A stretch of DNA of 37,500 nucleotides from Prorocentrum cordatum (Eukaryota; Sar; Dinophyceae; Prorocentrales; Prorocentraceae). The stretch spans positions 327,501 through 365,000 of the forward strand of contig CAUYUJ010021037.1 of the NCBI GenBank assembly GCA_963575745.1. Direction: 5' to 3'. The translations under genes and the position numbers were made by a program. Shown piece by piece: positions 26,901 through 36,419 of this stretch. The notes beneath the pieces were generated by a model. That model did not search any database. It saw nothing but the letters and a program-made list of their open reading frames with translations, and had not been told where the DNA came from. How positions within the stretch are numbered: the first letter of the stretch is position 1; each line of letters opens with the position of its first letter.

Positions 26901-27943
26901 TTAAGCCCACTGTGCGGGTTCAGGCCCTGTCACAATGCTGGCGATGCTCTGCAGGATCGCGCCCTTGTCGATGCCCTCGTCGACCAGGTTCTTCTGGGCC
27001 CACTTGACCTCGGGCGGGATGTCCCCAGGCTGGGGAAGGATGGACATGCTCGGCTCCCAGCCGATGCTGATGGTACCTTTGAGCTTGTTGCCGAAGAACC
27101 GCTTCTGGGGGTATGCCTCCGCGCAGGCGTTGCGAACAGCTTTGACCAGCTGCTCTGTCTTGATCTGGCATGGAGACTTGTCCACATCGATGAACATCCC
27201 AACTCGGGCTCCGAGCGTGTCCACCACATGGGGGCGAAGCCAAGATCCGCCGGGCTCTCGGAGCGAGCCCAGCATCTGCGCGACCTCCCTCGAGGCGAAA
27301 CCCTTGGCCCCCAGGGCGCGAACTTGGATGCGGGGGGCGGCAGGCAGACCTTCGAACCGAACGGCACTTTCCTCCATGTTGTTGCGCTCCAAAATGCGCT
27401 TGAATGCGACTTTGAAAGTTTCGATAGTTGCGAGCGACTTGGCTCTCGCCACCAGCGCAGCGCCGTCGGGGGCGCGGTCGAACTGGGACCTGTCGGCGAT
27501 GTGGGCCGCGGCGGCGTGTCGGACTGGATAACACCCACCAGACGACGTAGTTCGGCGAGATGTCGTGCATGATCTGCGAGCTGTTCGTCGCGTCCTGCGA
27601 CTCGATATTCAACTGCAGCGCAACGCTTCTCCACTTGGCTGGCCAGTGAGTTGCATGAACGTGTGATGGTCTCTCCCAAGCCACGCACTGACTTCTGCGC
27701 GGATGATGCCATCTCATTTTTGGCTTGCTCAGGGGCGACCAACATTGATGCTTGCGCGTCGTCCACGCATGCTTTGACCTAGGCTGTGCCGGCGGCCCCA
27801 GGCAAGGAAGCGAAGCCGTCGTCGTTGTCGCCACCACCCATGCGAGGGCGTTTAGGATCAGACGAGCGGGGGCGCGTCTGGCTGGGGAAGGCCGGCATGG
27901 CCTCGATCTGTTCGGCCAGGATGCTGTTCGTTGCGTCGGCCAT
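26901..27943 (-). pseudogene. N-terminal region of the decayed LINE
   Basis: The ATG at 27941-27943 opens MADATNSILAEQIEAMPAF and a basic Pro-rich segment (TRPRSSDPKRPRMGGG). An in-frame TAG at 27779-27781 sits where CAG would restore the frame. A coiled-coil-like part follows (SLASQVEKRCAAVEYRVAG, DEQLADHARHLAELRRLVG), then a Pro/Thr linker. After a frameshift near 27465 comes a folded region with AVRFEGLPAAPRIQVRALG, ARVGMFIDVDKSPCQIKTEQ and NKLKGTISIGWEPSM, reminiscent of an RRM-like nucleic-acid binding fold. In LINEs such N-terminal regions bind the element RNA; that role is inferred. Confidence 0.55.
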
Positions 27944-28137
27944 TGCTCCGCAGTTCTACACGTAGAGCTGCGCCCGCGAGGAATTGTTGCCACAATGAAC
28001 TGTGCGTGCTGGGGCGCACGTCTGGTCAGCGTCGCCGTGGGCCCTGAGCCCCAAACCAGTCCGTGCCAGACCGGCCACAGAAGGGCCCAACGCTAATCGT
28101 TGATTCTCGGGCGTCTATAGCCCTTCACAACGTTTAG

Positions 28138-28159
28138 CCTTGAGCAAAAATGGCTACGG
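28138..28159 (-). other. Relic dinoflagellate spliced leader at the LINE 5' end
   Basis: 21 of 22 positions match the DinoSL consensus on the minus strand; the only difference corresponds to plus position 28145. The match is full length and begins at the very first base next to a (CCT)n tract. Followed on the minus strand by the leader of the decayed LINE. Confidence 0.92.
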
Positions 28160-28164
28160 ACCTC

Positions 28165-28199
<35 letters not shown>

Positions 28200-28236
28200 C
28201 ACCCCCTCGTCCTCCTCCTCCTCCTCCCCCTCCCCA
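28160..28236. repeat. (CCT)n tract abutting the SL relic
   Basis: CCTCCTCCT for about 28 bp, then a C13-type run and further CCT triplets. It begins at the base next to the SL. Confidence 0.95.
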
Positions 28237-28328
28237 CGCACGCGCCGCAGCAATAATCAGAAGCGCCGAACTGGTGCGACTGCTGCTACTGCACATGCAC
28301 ACCGCTCAAGGCACAACGGAGGGAGAAG

Positions 28329-28331
<3 letters not shown>

Positions 28332-28396
<65 letters not shown>
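28332..28396. repeat. (GA)n microsatellite
   Basis: About 32 GA units with one AAAG interruption near 28340. Confidence 0.95.
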
Positions 28397-28400
<4 letters not shown>

Positions 28401-28619
28401 ACAAGTAGGCGGACCAAGGTCCGTCCTCGGGGCGCACTGCGGTGCGACAACCCGAAAAAACACTGTTAGCGGCGGTGCAGCCTTAAGATACGAGGGCGGG
28501 CGACAGGCCCCCTCCCCCGGCGCAATAGACGGCGGACAGACCATGAAGATCTCACCTGTCAGACCGCGTGAAGAAGAAGGCCCCAACGCGAGTGGCGACG
28601 TGAAGAACGTGGCTAAGGC

Positions 28620-29010
28620 GGCTTGACGGACCGCCGGTTGGGCGCTTGGCCGCTGCGCGGCGCGCAGAGACGGGGCGCCCCCCGCCCCCGCGCCCAGGCC
28701 CCGTGGACGCGGTGCCTCGCGGGCGCACGGGCTGGCGAAAAGAGAAAAGGTGCACCAGCTGGGAGCCGCATGGCCCAGCACAGTGCGCACAGGCCGAGAA
28801 CCCCAACAGGAGCGGCAAAAGCTAGCCGACAGCACAGCGGCACCAGCCGCTGCCAGCTAACCTTTAGCCCCCATTGGCGGACCTCGAAAGTGACAGAGTC
28901 CGCGGCCAGGCGGCGGACGGCAGAGGGGCGCCAGACGCGCTGAGGAAAAGGTGCACATGCTGGGAGCCGAATGGCCCAGCATGCGCACAGGCAGAGACAG
29001 TGGAAGGGTG
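28620..29010. repeat. 201-bp tandem duplication
   Basis: AAAAGGTGCAC..GCTGGGAGCCG.ATGGCCCAGCA at 28745 recurs at 28946, offset 201 bp, a multiple of three. A minus frame reads through both copies (WAIRLPACAPF and WAMRLPAGAPF). Gene status is uncertain. 28400-28620 and 29010-29300 show nothing I can assign. Confidence 0.6.
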
Positions 29011-29299
29011 CAGAGGAGGCCCTCACCGCGGATGCACCCGCTACGACACGGCGGACATGACATGGCGTGATGGCTCGGGTGCGTGGGGCGGGGCTGAAGC
29101 CGCCACCCCCGCCAGCAGGCACGGCGCACCAGGGAACAGCGCCCGGGTGAGCAAGGCAGGACGCGCACATGCGGCGAGGGCGAGGCCGTACCACGCTGGC
29201 CAGGATGAGGGCAAAGTGAATGAGAAGCCCCAGCGTACATCAAAAGCGACGGACCACGTAAGAAACTGAAGAAGGGAAACAGTATCAGTGCGCAGACGC

Positions 29300-32200
29300 T
29301 TAAGAGTGGCGCGGTGGATGAGGCCTGCTGTGCGGCCGTGCGGAGGGCCGAGGGCCGCGTCCACGCAGGTTTGGAGCATGTCCGAACTGCGGGCCAGAGT
29401 CGTGGTGGAGGTAGTGGTCGTCGGCGCCGTCGTCGCGTGAGTCTCGGAGTCCGACTTCACAGTCAGCTGTGCGTTCAGTCTGGGCGCGGCTGCCTGGTGG
29501 GACGGTCAGCGCAGGTGGCCTGCAGGGTACTGCTGCCGTGACGTCAGGGCGCTGTGCTGCTGAGGTACGGTGGCGTGGGTCCACTGCTGGGCCGGGCTGG
29601 GGTCCCTGAGTTTGGGCCTTGGTCTGTGCGCCCGTACTGGGGGACGGCATCTCGGCGCGGAGCGCAGGTGCAGGGACGGTCAGACTGGAGCAGCTCAGGT
29701 GGGCGGTGTCCCCAGACGACAGCGTGACGGTCCAGTGGCCGGGGTGCTCGCTGGACTGCCCCCGTACGATACCTCGGAGGCCGTTGATGGGGTTGTGGAC
29801 TTGACCCTGGACGATGACCGCTGTGCCCGCGTGGAGCCGTGGTGGGATCCAAGCGGCCAAACGGCAGTTTACGGCTCGGAGGTGACCGATGGTGGCTGGT
29901 TGCGGTCCGAGGAAGCGCTCGAAGTGCTCCCGTACAGTCACAGTGCTAGTGCTGGCAGTGCTGGTGCTAACACGCGAGGTTGCGAGGGAGCCAGGACCCA
30001 GGGCAGGCGTGTGAGCATGCGAGACGGCCGAGGCTGGCCCCGCTGCCGTGCTACCAGGTTGTGGCGGTGAGGTCACCCCAGGGCTCGAGGCAGCGTGGGG
30101 ACCGATGACAGGAATGGCAGGCGTGGTGCCATGCGGGGGGGCTGAAGCCGCCCCCGCTGGCGTGCTACCAGGTTTTGGCGGGGGGGTCGACTCGAGGCTT
30201 GAGGCAGTGTGGGGGCCGATGACAGGAATGGCAGGCGTAGTGCCATGCGGGGGGGCTGAAGCCGCCCCCGCTGGCGTGCTACCAGATTTTGGCAGGGAGG
30301 TCGGCTCGAGGCTCGAGGCAGTGTGGGGGCTGATGCCAGGGCGGCCCTGGGCGGCCGTCTGGTGGCCTAGAGGGCGTCTGCGGTCGACGTCGCCGCCGCG
30401 CTGTCGGCGTCGCCGCCGCGCTGTAGCCGCGCTCCGTCGCCGCCACTCGTCGCGGAAGCCGATGAAGAAGTAGTGCATGACGTACGTGGCGCACAGGGTG
30501 GCCCACGTGGACGGTGACACCACGTTGTACCACTCGATGACCTCCAACCACACACGCTCCACGAACGCTGCCGTGTAGGCCGACGTGGGTGCCACCTTTG
30601 GTGCCGCCGCGGACGACTCAGGGCGTGCTGAATCTGGCAGGGTTGGCGTGAGAGTTGTCGTCGGCGATGACGTCTCGGCTGCGCTCGGTGCCGGCGTTGG
30701 TGCTGGTGTCAACGTTGGTGCCCGCGTAGGCGTGGGCGTGGGTGCTGCCGCTGGCAGTGCTGGTGTCGAAGCTATGGACGATGCTGCCATGGATGCGAGC
30801 GTCGATGCAGACGGCGGAGTTGGCGTAGATGCTGGCTGCAACTCTGGCGTGGGTACCGGCGTAGGCACAGGCGTGGGTGCTGACTCTGGCGGTGCTGGCG
30901 TAGTAGGTGTCGTCGGTGCTGGCCTCGATGCAGACGTCGGTGCTGGCGTCGATGCTGGCTGCAACTCTGGCGTGGGTAGCGGCGTAGGCGAGGGTGCTGA
31001 CGCTGACGGTGCTGGCGTAGGAGCTGTCGTCAGTGCTGGCCTCGATGCAGACGTCGGAGCTGGCGTCGATGCTGGCTGCAACTCTGGCGCGGTTACCGGC
31101 GTAGGCGCAGGCGTGGGTGCTGACGCTGGCGGTGCTGGCGTGAGAACTGTTGTCAGTGCTGGCCTCGATGCAGACGTCGGAGCTGGCGTCGATGCTGACT
31201 GCAACTCTGGCGTGGGTACCGGCGTGGGCGCATGCGTGGGTGCTGCCGCTGGCGGTGCTGGTGTAGTAGCTGTCGTCGGTGCTGGCCTCGATGCGGACGT
31301 CGGAGCTGGCGTCGGAGCTGGCTGCAGCTCTGGTATGGGTACCGGCGCAGGTGTGGGTGCAGTCGCTGGCGGTGCTGGCGTAGGAGCTGTCGTCGGTACT
31401 GGCCTCGATGCAGACGTCGAACCTGGCGTCGATGCTGGCTGCAACTCTGACGTGGGTACCGGCGTAGGCGCAGGCGGTGCTGGCCTCGATGTCGACGGCG
31501 ACGCAGCCACAGGCAACCAGTGAACGTCACCATCGTCGTCGTAACCGTCCCCATCACCGTCGAAGATGAATGCAGACGTCGGAGCTGGCGTCGGAGCTGG
31601 CTGCAGCTCTGGCGCGGGTACCGGCGCAGGCGCAGGCGTGGGTGTTGACGCTGGTGGTGTTGGCGTAGGAGCTGTCGTCGGTACTGGCCTCGATGCAGAC
31701 GTCTGCGCTGGCGTCGAGGCTGGTTGCAACTCTGGCGTGGGTATCGGCGTAGGCGCAGGCGTGGGTGCTACCGCTGGCAGTGGTGTCGTAGGAACTGTCG
31801 TTAGTACTGGCCTCGACGGAGACGTCGGAGCTGGCGTCGGTACTGGCTGCAACTCTGGCGTGGGTAGCGGCATGGGTGCAGGCGTGGGTGTTGACGCTGG
31901 CTGTGCTGGCGTAGGAGCTGCACGGAAAAGGCCATAACCTGAGTTTGGTCCCGAAATTCTGGATTTCGGACCAAAAGTCTGGTTCTGGACCCCACGGGGC
32001 CCTCCTGGCGCAGACGTCGGAGCTGGCGTCGCTGCTGGCTGCAACTCTGACGTGGGTAGCGGCGTAGGCGCAGGCGTGGGTGCTGCCGCTGGCGGTGCTG
32101 TCGCAGGAGCTGTCGTCGGTGCTGGCCTCGATGCAGACGTCGGAGCTGGCGTCGACGCTGGCTGCAACTCTGGCGTGGGTACGGGCGTAGGCGCAGGCGT

Positions 32201-33805
32201 AGGTGCTGACGCTGGCGGTGCTGGCGTAGGAGCTGTCATCGGTGCTGGTCTCGATGGAGACGTCGGAGCTGGCGTCGATGCGGCCTGCAACTCTGGCGTA
32301 GGAACCGGCGTAGGCGCAGGCGTGGGTGTTGACGCTGGCGGTGCTGTCGTAGGGGCTGGCGTCGGTCCTGGCCTCGATACGGACGTCGGAGCTGGCTGCA
32401 ACTCTGAGAGACGATGATGCCGAGGAGAGGTCTGTAGGTCACCAGGCTTCGGCGGGCCTGAAGGCGCCGCCGAGCGAGTGGCCATACAGGGAGCGCAGGA
32501 GTGGCTGATTGTGGTGCTGACGTCTCTTGCGGCCGTCGGAGCTGTCGCTGGCAGTACTGGCGTCGCTGCCGTCGATGCTGACGTCGGAGCCGCCGCTGGC
32601 AGTGGTGGCGTCGCTGCCGTCGATGCTACCGTCGGTGCCGGCGATGCTATCGATGCCGCCGTCGGAGTCTGTGAAACTGCGGGCGGAGCCGTCGTCGCTG
32701 CCGTCGATGCGGCCGTCGGAGCCGACGATGCTAACGATACTGACGTCGGAGCCGGCGGTGCTAACGATGCTGCCATCGTAGCTGACGATGCTAGCGATGC
32801 TAGCGGTGCTGCCGTCGGAGCCGTCCTCGCCGCCGTCGATGCTGCCGTCGGGGTCGGCGAAACTGTGGTCGTTTCTGCCGTCGGTGGGAGCGTCGATGCT
32901 GACCTCGGCGCCGGCGCCGGTACTGCGTCGTCAAGGTCGTCGTGGTCGTCGTCGTCTCCTCCTCCTCCTGCGGGGCGGGGTGAGGGAGGGGGCGAGGATG
33001 GTGCCGAATCCGTACCCCTCGCTGGCGTCGAGGCTGACTGCAGTGCCGTCGTCAGAGCTGGCGTCGATGCTGTCTGCGGAGCTGGGGTTTGGTCCGTCGT
33101 GGACGTGGGCGTGGAGGCTGCCGAGGACGATGCTGACGTCGATGTTGACGTCGATGGGGCCATAGGCACAGACGCTGGTGTCGGCAAGGCGGACGGGTCA
33201 TGGCATGACAGGACGGCCCCTCTAGCGTCAGGTGCACCTGAAGGCAGCACCCTCGCCAACGGCCCTGGGCGAGGCGTCAGGACAGAGGATGTTGAAAGGC
33301 CCGTCGAGGCTGGCGTCGATGCGGTCGGCAGTGCTGGTGGCGATGCTGAGGTCGATGCAAGGACGAGCATGACGACGGCCGAGATGGTGGCCCGTTTGGG
33401 GCGGGCCAGGCCCGCCGTGCCCTTGAAGCCGCAGGCGGAGCCGAGGACGCCGAAGAACGCGTAGCCGACCTTGACGGCCCTTGTGGGGCGGGCTGGGCCC
33501 GCCGTGCCGGCGGAGTCGACGATGTGCTTGACGACGCTCCTGGTGCCCTTGCCGATGGTACGCAAGACCGTACCGACGGTGCCGAGAGCGATGCCGAAGG
33601 TGGAGCCGAGGCCGTACCCGAAGTTCAGCAAGATAATGCCGATGAAGTTGAGAGCGGTGCCTGCGGTGCCGCGGGAGCGCTCTCGGGGGGAGGTTGGGGG
33701 CCGACTGCTTGTCACGCGCGGCGCGACGACGGCAGGCGCGGGAACAGCCCGACCGCACTCAGCACCGTCACCCTCAGCAGTCGGGAGCCCGACCCCCCCT
33801 GGATA
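29300..33805 (-). CDS. Large Pro/Thr/Ala-repeat membrane-associated protein
   Basis: A minus frame is open for over 1470 codons, ending with TAA/TAG-type stop at 29300; no ATG start is assigned because it probably receives an upstream exon. Near its start is a Gly-rich hydrophobic region (LNFIGIILLNFGYGLG, STFGIALGTVGTVLRTIG), then VGYAFFGVLGSACGF and ISAVVMLVLAST, likely membrane segments. Next is an Ala/Ser/Thr/Pro-rich stalk and a tandem domain of about thirteen 40-residue units (120 bp) of the type ELQPASTPAPTSASRPA at plus 30830-32400. A hydrophobic helix (WATLCATYVMHYFFIGF) with a polybasic RRRRRQRGG stop-transfer follows at about plus 30400-30520. Three 38-residue repeats (GSTPAGAASAPPHGTTPA) come next, then a small beta-type domain (NPINGLRGIVRGQ..GHWTVTLSSGDTAHL). 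Composition resembles mucin/HRGP-type surface or matrix proteins. Function unknown. Confidence 0.55.
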   Translation of the reverse strand, partial: YPGGVGLPTAEGDGAECGRAVPAPAVVAPRVTSSRPPTSPRERSRGTAGTALNFIGIILLNFGYGLGSTFGIALGTVGTVLRTIGKGTRSVVKHIVDSAGTAGPARPTRAVKVGYAFFGVLGSACGFKGTAGLARPKRATISAVVMLVLASTSASPPALPTASTPASTGLSTSSVLTPRPGPLARVLPSGAPDARGAVLSCHDPSALPTPASVPMAPSTSTSTSASSSAASTPTSTTDQTPAPQTASTPALTTALQSASTPARGTDSAPSSPPPSPRPAGGGGDDDDHDDLDDAVPAPAPRSASTLPPTAETTTVSPTPTAASTAARTAPTAAPLASLASSATMAASLAPPAPTSVSLASSAPTAASTAATTAPPAVSQTPTAASIASPAPTVASTAATPPLPAAAPTSASTAATPVLPATAPTAARDVSTTISHSCAPCMATRSAAPSGPPKPGDLQTSPRHHRLSELQPAPTSVSRPGPTPAPTTAPPASTPTPAPTPVPTPELQAASTPAPTSPSRPAPMTAPTPAPPASAPTPAPTPVPTPELQPASTPAPTSASRPAPTTAPATAPPAAAPTPAPTPLPTSELQPAATPAPTSAPGGPRGVQNQTFGPKSRISGPNSGYGLFRAAPTPAQPASTPTPAPMPLPTPELQPVPTPAPTSPSRPVLTTVPTTPLPAVAPTPAPTPIPTPELQPASTPAQTSASRPVPTTAPTPTPPASTPTPAPAPVPAPELQPAPTPAPTSAFIFDGDGDGYDDDGDVHWLPVAASPSTSRPAPPAPTPVPTSELQPASTPGSTSASRPVPTTAPTPAPPATAPTPAPVPIPELQPAPTPAPTSASRPAPTTATTPAPPAAAPTHAPTPVPTPELQSASTPAPTSASRPALTTVLTPAPPASAPTPAPTPVTAPELQPASTPAPTSASRPALTTAPTPAPSASAPSPTPLPTPELQPASTPAPTSASRPAPTTPTTPAPPESAPTPVPTPVPTPELQPASTPTPPSASTLASMAASSIASTPALPAAAPTPTPTRAPTLTPAPTPAPSAAETSSPTTTLTPTLPDSARPESSAAAPKVAPTSAYTAAFVERVWLEVIEWYNVVSPSTWATLCATYVMHYFFIGFRDEWRRRSAATARRRRRQRGGDVDRRRPLGHQTAAQGRPGISPHTASSLEPTSLPKSGSTPAGAASAPPHGTTPAIPVIGPHTASSLESTPPPKPGSTPAGAASAPPHGTTPAIPVIGPHAASSPGVTSPPQPGSTAAGPASAVSHAHTPALGPGSLATSRVSTSTASTSTVTVREHFERFLGPQPATIGHLRAVNCRLAAWIPPRLHAGTAVIVQGQVHNPINGLRGIVRGQSSEHPGHWTVTLSSGDTAHLSCSSLTVPAPALRAEMPSPSTGAQTKAQTQGPQPGPAVDPRHRTSAAQRPDVTAAVPCRPPALTVPPGSRAQTERTADCEVGLRDSRDDGADDHYLHHDSGPQFGHAPNLRGRGPRPSARPHSRPHPPRHS
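30830..32400. repeat. 120-bp coding minisatellite
   Basis: The word GCTGGCTGCAACTCTGGCG and its variants recur every 120 bp (about 30954, 31074, 31194, 31314, 31434 and so on). Two non-repeat inserts interrupt it at about 31480-31565 and 31922-32008, both keeping the reading frame. Confidence 0.85.
31943..31976. repeat. Small hairpin insert within the coding minisatellite
   Basis: TTTGGTCCCGAAAT and ATTTCGGACCAAA form a stem with one bulged base around a short loop. It sits in the ~87-bp non-repeat insert, which is translated in frame (NQTFGPKSRISGPNSGY). Confidence 0.6.
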
Positions 33806-34090
33806 CCTGGCCGTGCCGAGGTGAGCAGGTGCTGGACGGAGTCGTCTGTGTTGGTGTCGGTGCCTGGTAGGTGAGCGCGGAGGTCGGCTCGGTAGGCGCG
33901 CAGCTCGGCGCGCAGGTGGAACACGTCGTGCCCGAGTATACGTAGATCTTCGTGAAGATCCGCACGCGGCACGTGTGGGGCGTGTCCAGGTGGTACTGGG
34001 AGGTCGCGCCCGTGCAGGACGGGCACGCGGAAGACAAGGTCCTGGTGCCTATGTTCAGTAACATGGCCAGGCAGCTCAGGTAGTACAGCA
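33806..34090 (-). CDS. Cys-rich 5' exon, probably of the repeat-protein gene
   Basis: A shifted minus frame with almost purely G/C-ending codons reads MLYYLSCLAMLLNIGTR (ATG near 34090), ACPSCTGATSQYHLDTPH, RVRIFTKIYVYSGTTCSTC, then Thr/Pro-rich sequence to GHGQ-type residues at CAG|GTATCC (about 33807), a good splice donor. The start has a hydrophobic signal/anchor-like segment and two CxxC pairs. A frame change to the long downstream ORF requires an intron, for which the GTATCC donor and several downstream AGs are candidates. Family not recognised. An in-frame ATG further upstream (34173-34175) is an alternative start. Confidence 0.45.
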
Positions 34091-34289
34091 TGGTGAGACG
34101 TGAAAGTGCGGTGGCGGCCTGGCGCAGACAGGGGGGCCATGGCGGCGGTCGCACTGAGGAAGTGAGGAGACGCAAATCAGTACCGCGCTGCTGGCGCGGT
34201 TCCGGTCTCGCGAGGCCTGGAGTCGGGACTCCAGAGCGGGGCGCTTCGCGTCGCGGCTACGCTATGAGCGCAGGGCACTCTCGAGCCGA

Positions 34290-34450
<161 letters not shown>

Positions 34451-35197
34451 AAAATCAAAAAAAAAGAGGAGAAGATAGTTGCCCAAACCAGCTCCTGCTG
34501 CGACTCACGGCCGCGCCACTGCCGTTGGAGGGGAAGGGGGGGGGGGGGGGGGGGGCATAACCACTTACCTCAAGAACCTCCTTCCCTCCAATAAAGCCGC
34601 TCTCACAGGGCACCCCCTGTAAGCATTAGGGCTCAGGTCAGCATCGGCATTCCGATGGCCAGCCCTGCTTGCGCGCGCGGCCTGCTGCCGCGGCGCTGCG
34701 AGGCGGGGCGGGGGGGGGGGGGGGAATGGTCCTCCTCTTCCGCCAATGCACGCCACGCAACCACTCATCATACCCGAAACGCCTCCATGCCTCCTCCCCC
34801 TTTCCCAAGGGCTCGCTCTGCCCTTCTTGCATGGCGCTTGCAGAGTATCGAGGCCGGAGGGCTGCGGGGGACTGAAATAGAAGATGATATGAACGGCCGC
34901 CGCCGCCACGACAGGGGCTTGGCCAACGCGCCACAGCACCCTGGGCCATGGAAGTTCGATGTTCCCTACCCCCCTCGATCTCCCAGCTCCCGCCCGCTTT
35001 CCAAGATAGCGCCATGCGCTTCTGCAGACGGTGCTGCGCGCCTGCTGCGCGCCGTAGACGTAAAGGGTGAGACAATGGATATGCGGGGAGAAAAAAAGCA
35101 GAATGAAAAGGTGGAGATGGACATAATGGGAACAGTATGGCTAGAGAAAGCTCACCAGCGGCGCACCTCGCTGCCACCCCTCGCTCTTCACATCATT

Positions 35198-36396
35198 CTA
35201 CGACCTCTGCTCCTCGTGCCTCTCCTGTTCCAGCTGGGCCTGAACCGTGCTATCGCACTCGCTGGGCTCCTCATCTTCGTCGCTGGCGACCTCGGATATC
35301 GACTGGTCGCTTTCGCTACGCTGGGCCTTGAGGCCGTTGGCGTCGACGATGGTGGACACAAACTCGCTCTGCTTCTGAGTGAGCACCTGCTGCTCCACCA
35401 CATGCGAACCCAGCCTAACCGTCTCCGCGCGCATGACCTCGAGTTTGTCCGTGAGCTTCTCCAGCACTAGCTCTACGCACTGTGGAAATCACATCGTTTC
35501 CTAACTTCTGCAGCTTCGCGTCTAGCTCATGGAAGTGGACATCCATGACGGCCTGCCTGGACTCCTGCACTTCCTTGAACTTATCCTGCTGCCTCGCGAG
35601 CTTGTCCGAGACGTCATGTTGATCCTGGATCAGCTGCCTCGCGAGCTTGTCGGACAAGTCCTGTTGGTCCTGGGCGCTGTTCACAAGGCCATCGAGCTGT
35701 GCATCGAACCACTTCAACTTCTCCTCCAAAGTATCGACCTTGCTCTCAACGCTGCGCTCGCAGTTCATCAGAGCGTTGGCCTCCAACCTGTCGTCCACCT
35801 TCTTCTCGTGTACTCTGGTGCCGCCACTGGCGAGCAACCTCCAGATTGGACATCGCGGTGGCTCTCCTCGTTTTGGTCCTGCTGCTTGGCCGTCATGCTG
35901 AGAGTGGCGGGTCGTCAGTCTCTCTCCTTCGTAACTTTGGTTTCGTTGTGATTTGGCGCTGGCTTGGAACTAGCACCCCAAGTGGCCCTATTCAAAGCCT
36001 CGCGCAACACCACTGCTATGGCACCCCCCGGATGCCGAAGAAGAGCCGAGGCGGTGTCCAACGCTCGCACCTCACGTTGTACATGAGGAGGTAGCCGCAC
36101 TCCTGCATATCGCTTGGCCTGCAAGCCCTTGCTGATGGTGGCCATACCAAGCAGTTCACACGCCTCCGCGGCTGCGAGATGGATGTTTGCAGCTAGGCGT
36201 GCAACTCCATCGTGTGCCGGTGCGCCAGTGACCTACTTGTCAGAGACGAGGTCCGAACCACTGCAAGCAGAAACTAATGACGCTGCCAAATGCGCACCGC
36301 GGCAATGAACGAGACAGTCACCATGTCGCAACACATAGCCGCGACCCACGATGTGAGCCTGGACGGGAATGCTGCCAGAGCAAATCCAGGCAGCCG
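35198..36396 (-). pseudogene. Retropseudogene of a coiled-coil protein
   Basis: From the SL relic at 36397 a minus frame reads WICSGSIPVQAHIVGRGY, DCLVHCRGAHLAASLV, then TAG (about 36238), VTGAPAHDGVARLAANIH, MATISKGLQAKRYAGVRLPP, QREVRALDTASALLRHPGG, a TGA after KVTKERD (about 35915), and MTAKQQDQNEESHRD. It then shifts frame near 35835 into a coiled coil (NCERSVESKVDTLEEKLKWF, DQQDLSDKLARQLIQDQ), and again near 35490 into LEKLTDKLEVMRAETVRLG and an acidic Ser/Glu-rich end (SEVASDEDEEPSECD), stopping at 35198. Two nonsense codons and two frameshifts in an otherwise colinear intronless sequence with SL fit an old retroposed cDNA. Parent gene function is unknown; no ORF is intact. Confidence 0.65.
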
Positions 36397-36418
36397 CTTA
36401 AGCCTAAATGGCTATGGA
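36397..36418 (-). other. Relic dinoflagellate spliced leader
   Basis: 19 of 22 positions match DinoSL on the minus strand (ATAGCCATTT and GGCT retained). One or two bases separate it from the CCCCCT/CCT tract at 36420. It starts the retropseudogene. Confidence 0.8.
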
Positions 36419-36419
36419 T

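Larger units (their letters stand above)
23175..28159 (-). mobile_element. Decayed full-length LINE with 5' spliced-leader relic
   Basis: The minus strand carries, 5' to 3': SL relic (28138-28159), about 195 nt of leader, an N-terminal coiled-coil region, an RRM-like region, APE-type endonuclease, RT and a C-terminal Cys-rich motif. Many frameshifts, an in-frame stop and a mutated catalytic RT residue make it inactive. The SL at the 5' end implies that the LINE transcript was trans-spliced before reverse transcription and that this copy is nearly full length. The 3' boundary is not resolved; no A-tail was seen. Confidence 0.75.

Noticed and set aside
28160-28236. Reading the CCT tract as part of the LINE leader
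   Set aside because: The SL relic is the true 5' end of a trans-spliced RNA, so sequence beyond it cannot be encoded in the mature transcript.
30585-33464. Plus-strand Gly/Ala/Val-rich frames (GVGAGVDAGCNSG type)
   Set aside because: Antisense shadow of the longer minus-strand Pro/Thr/Ala-repeat ORF, which spans them without interruption and has better codon style.
34640-35180. Minus-strand frame of 179 codons rich in Arg/Pro/Ser
   Set aside because: No recognisable motif, mixed codon style, and it runs through a poly-G tract; not supported as a gene.
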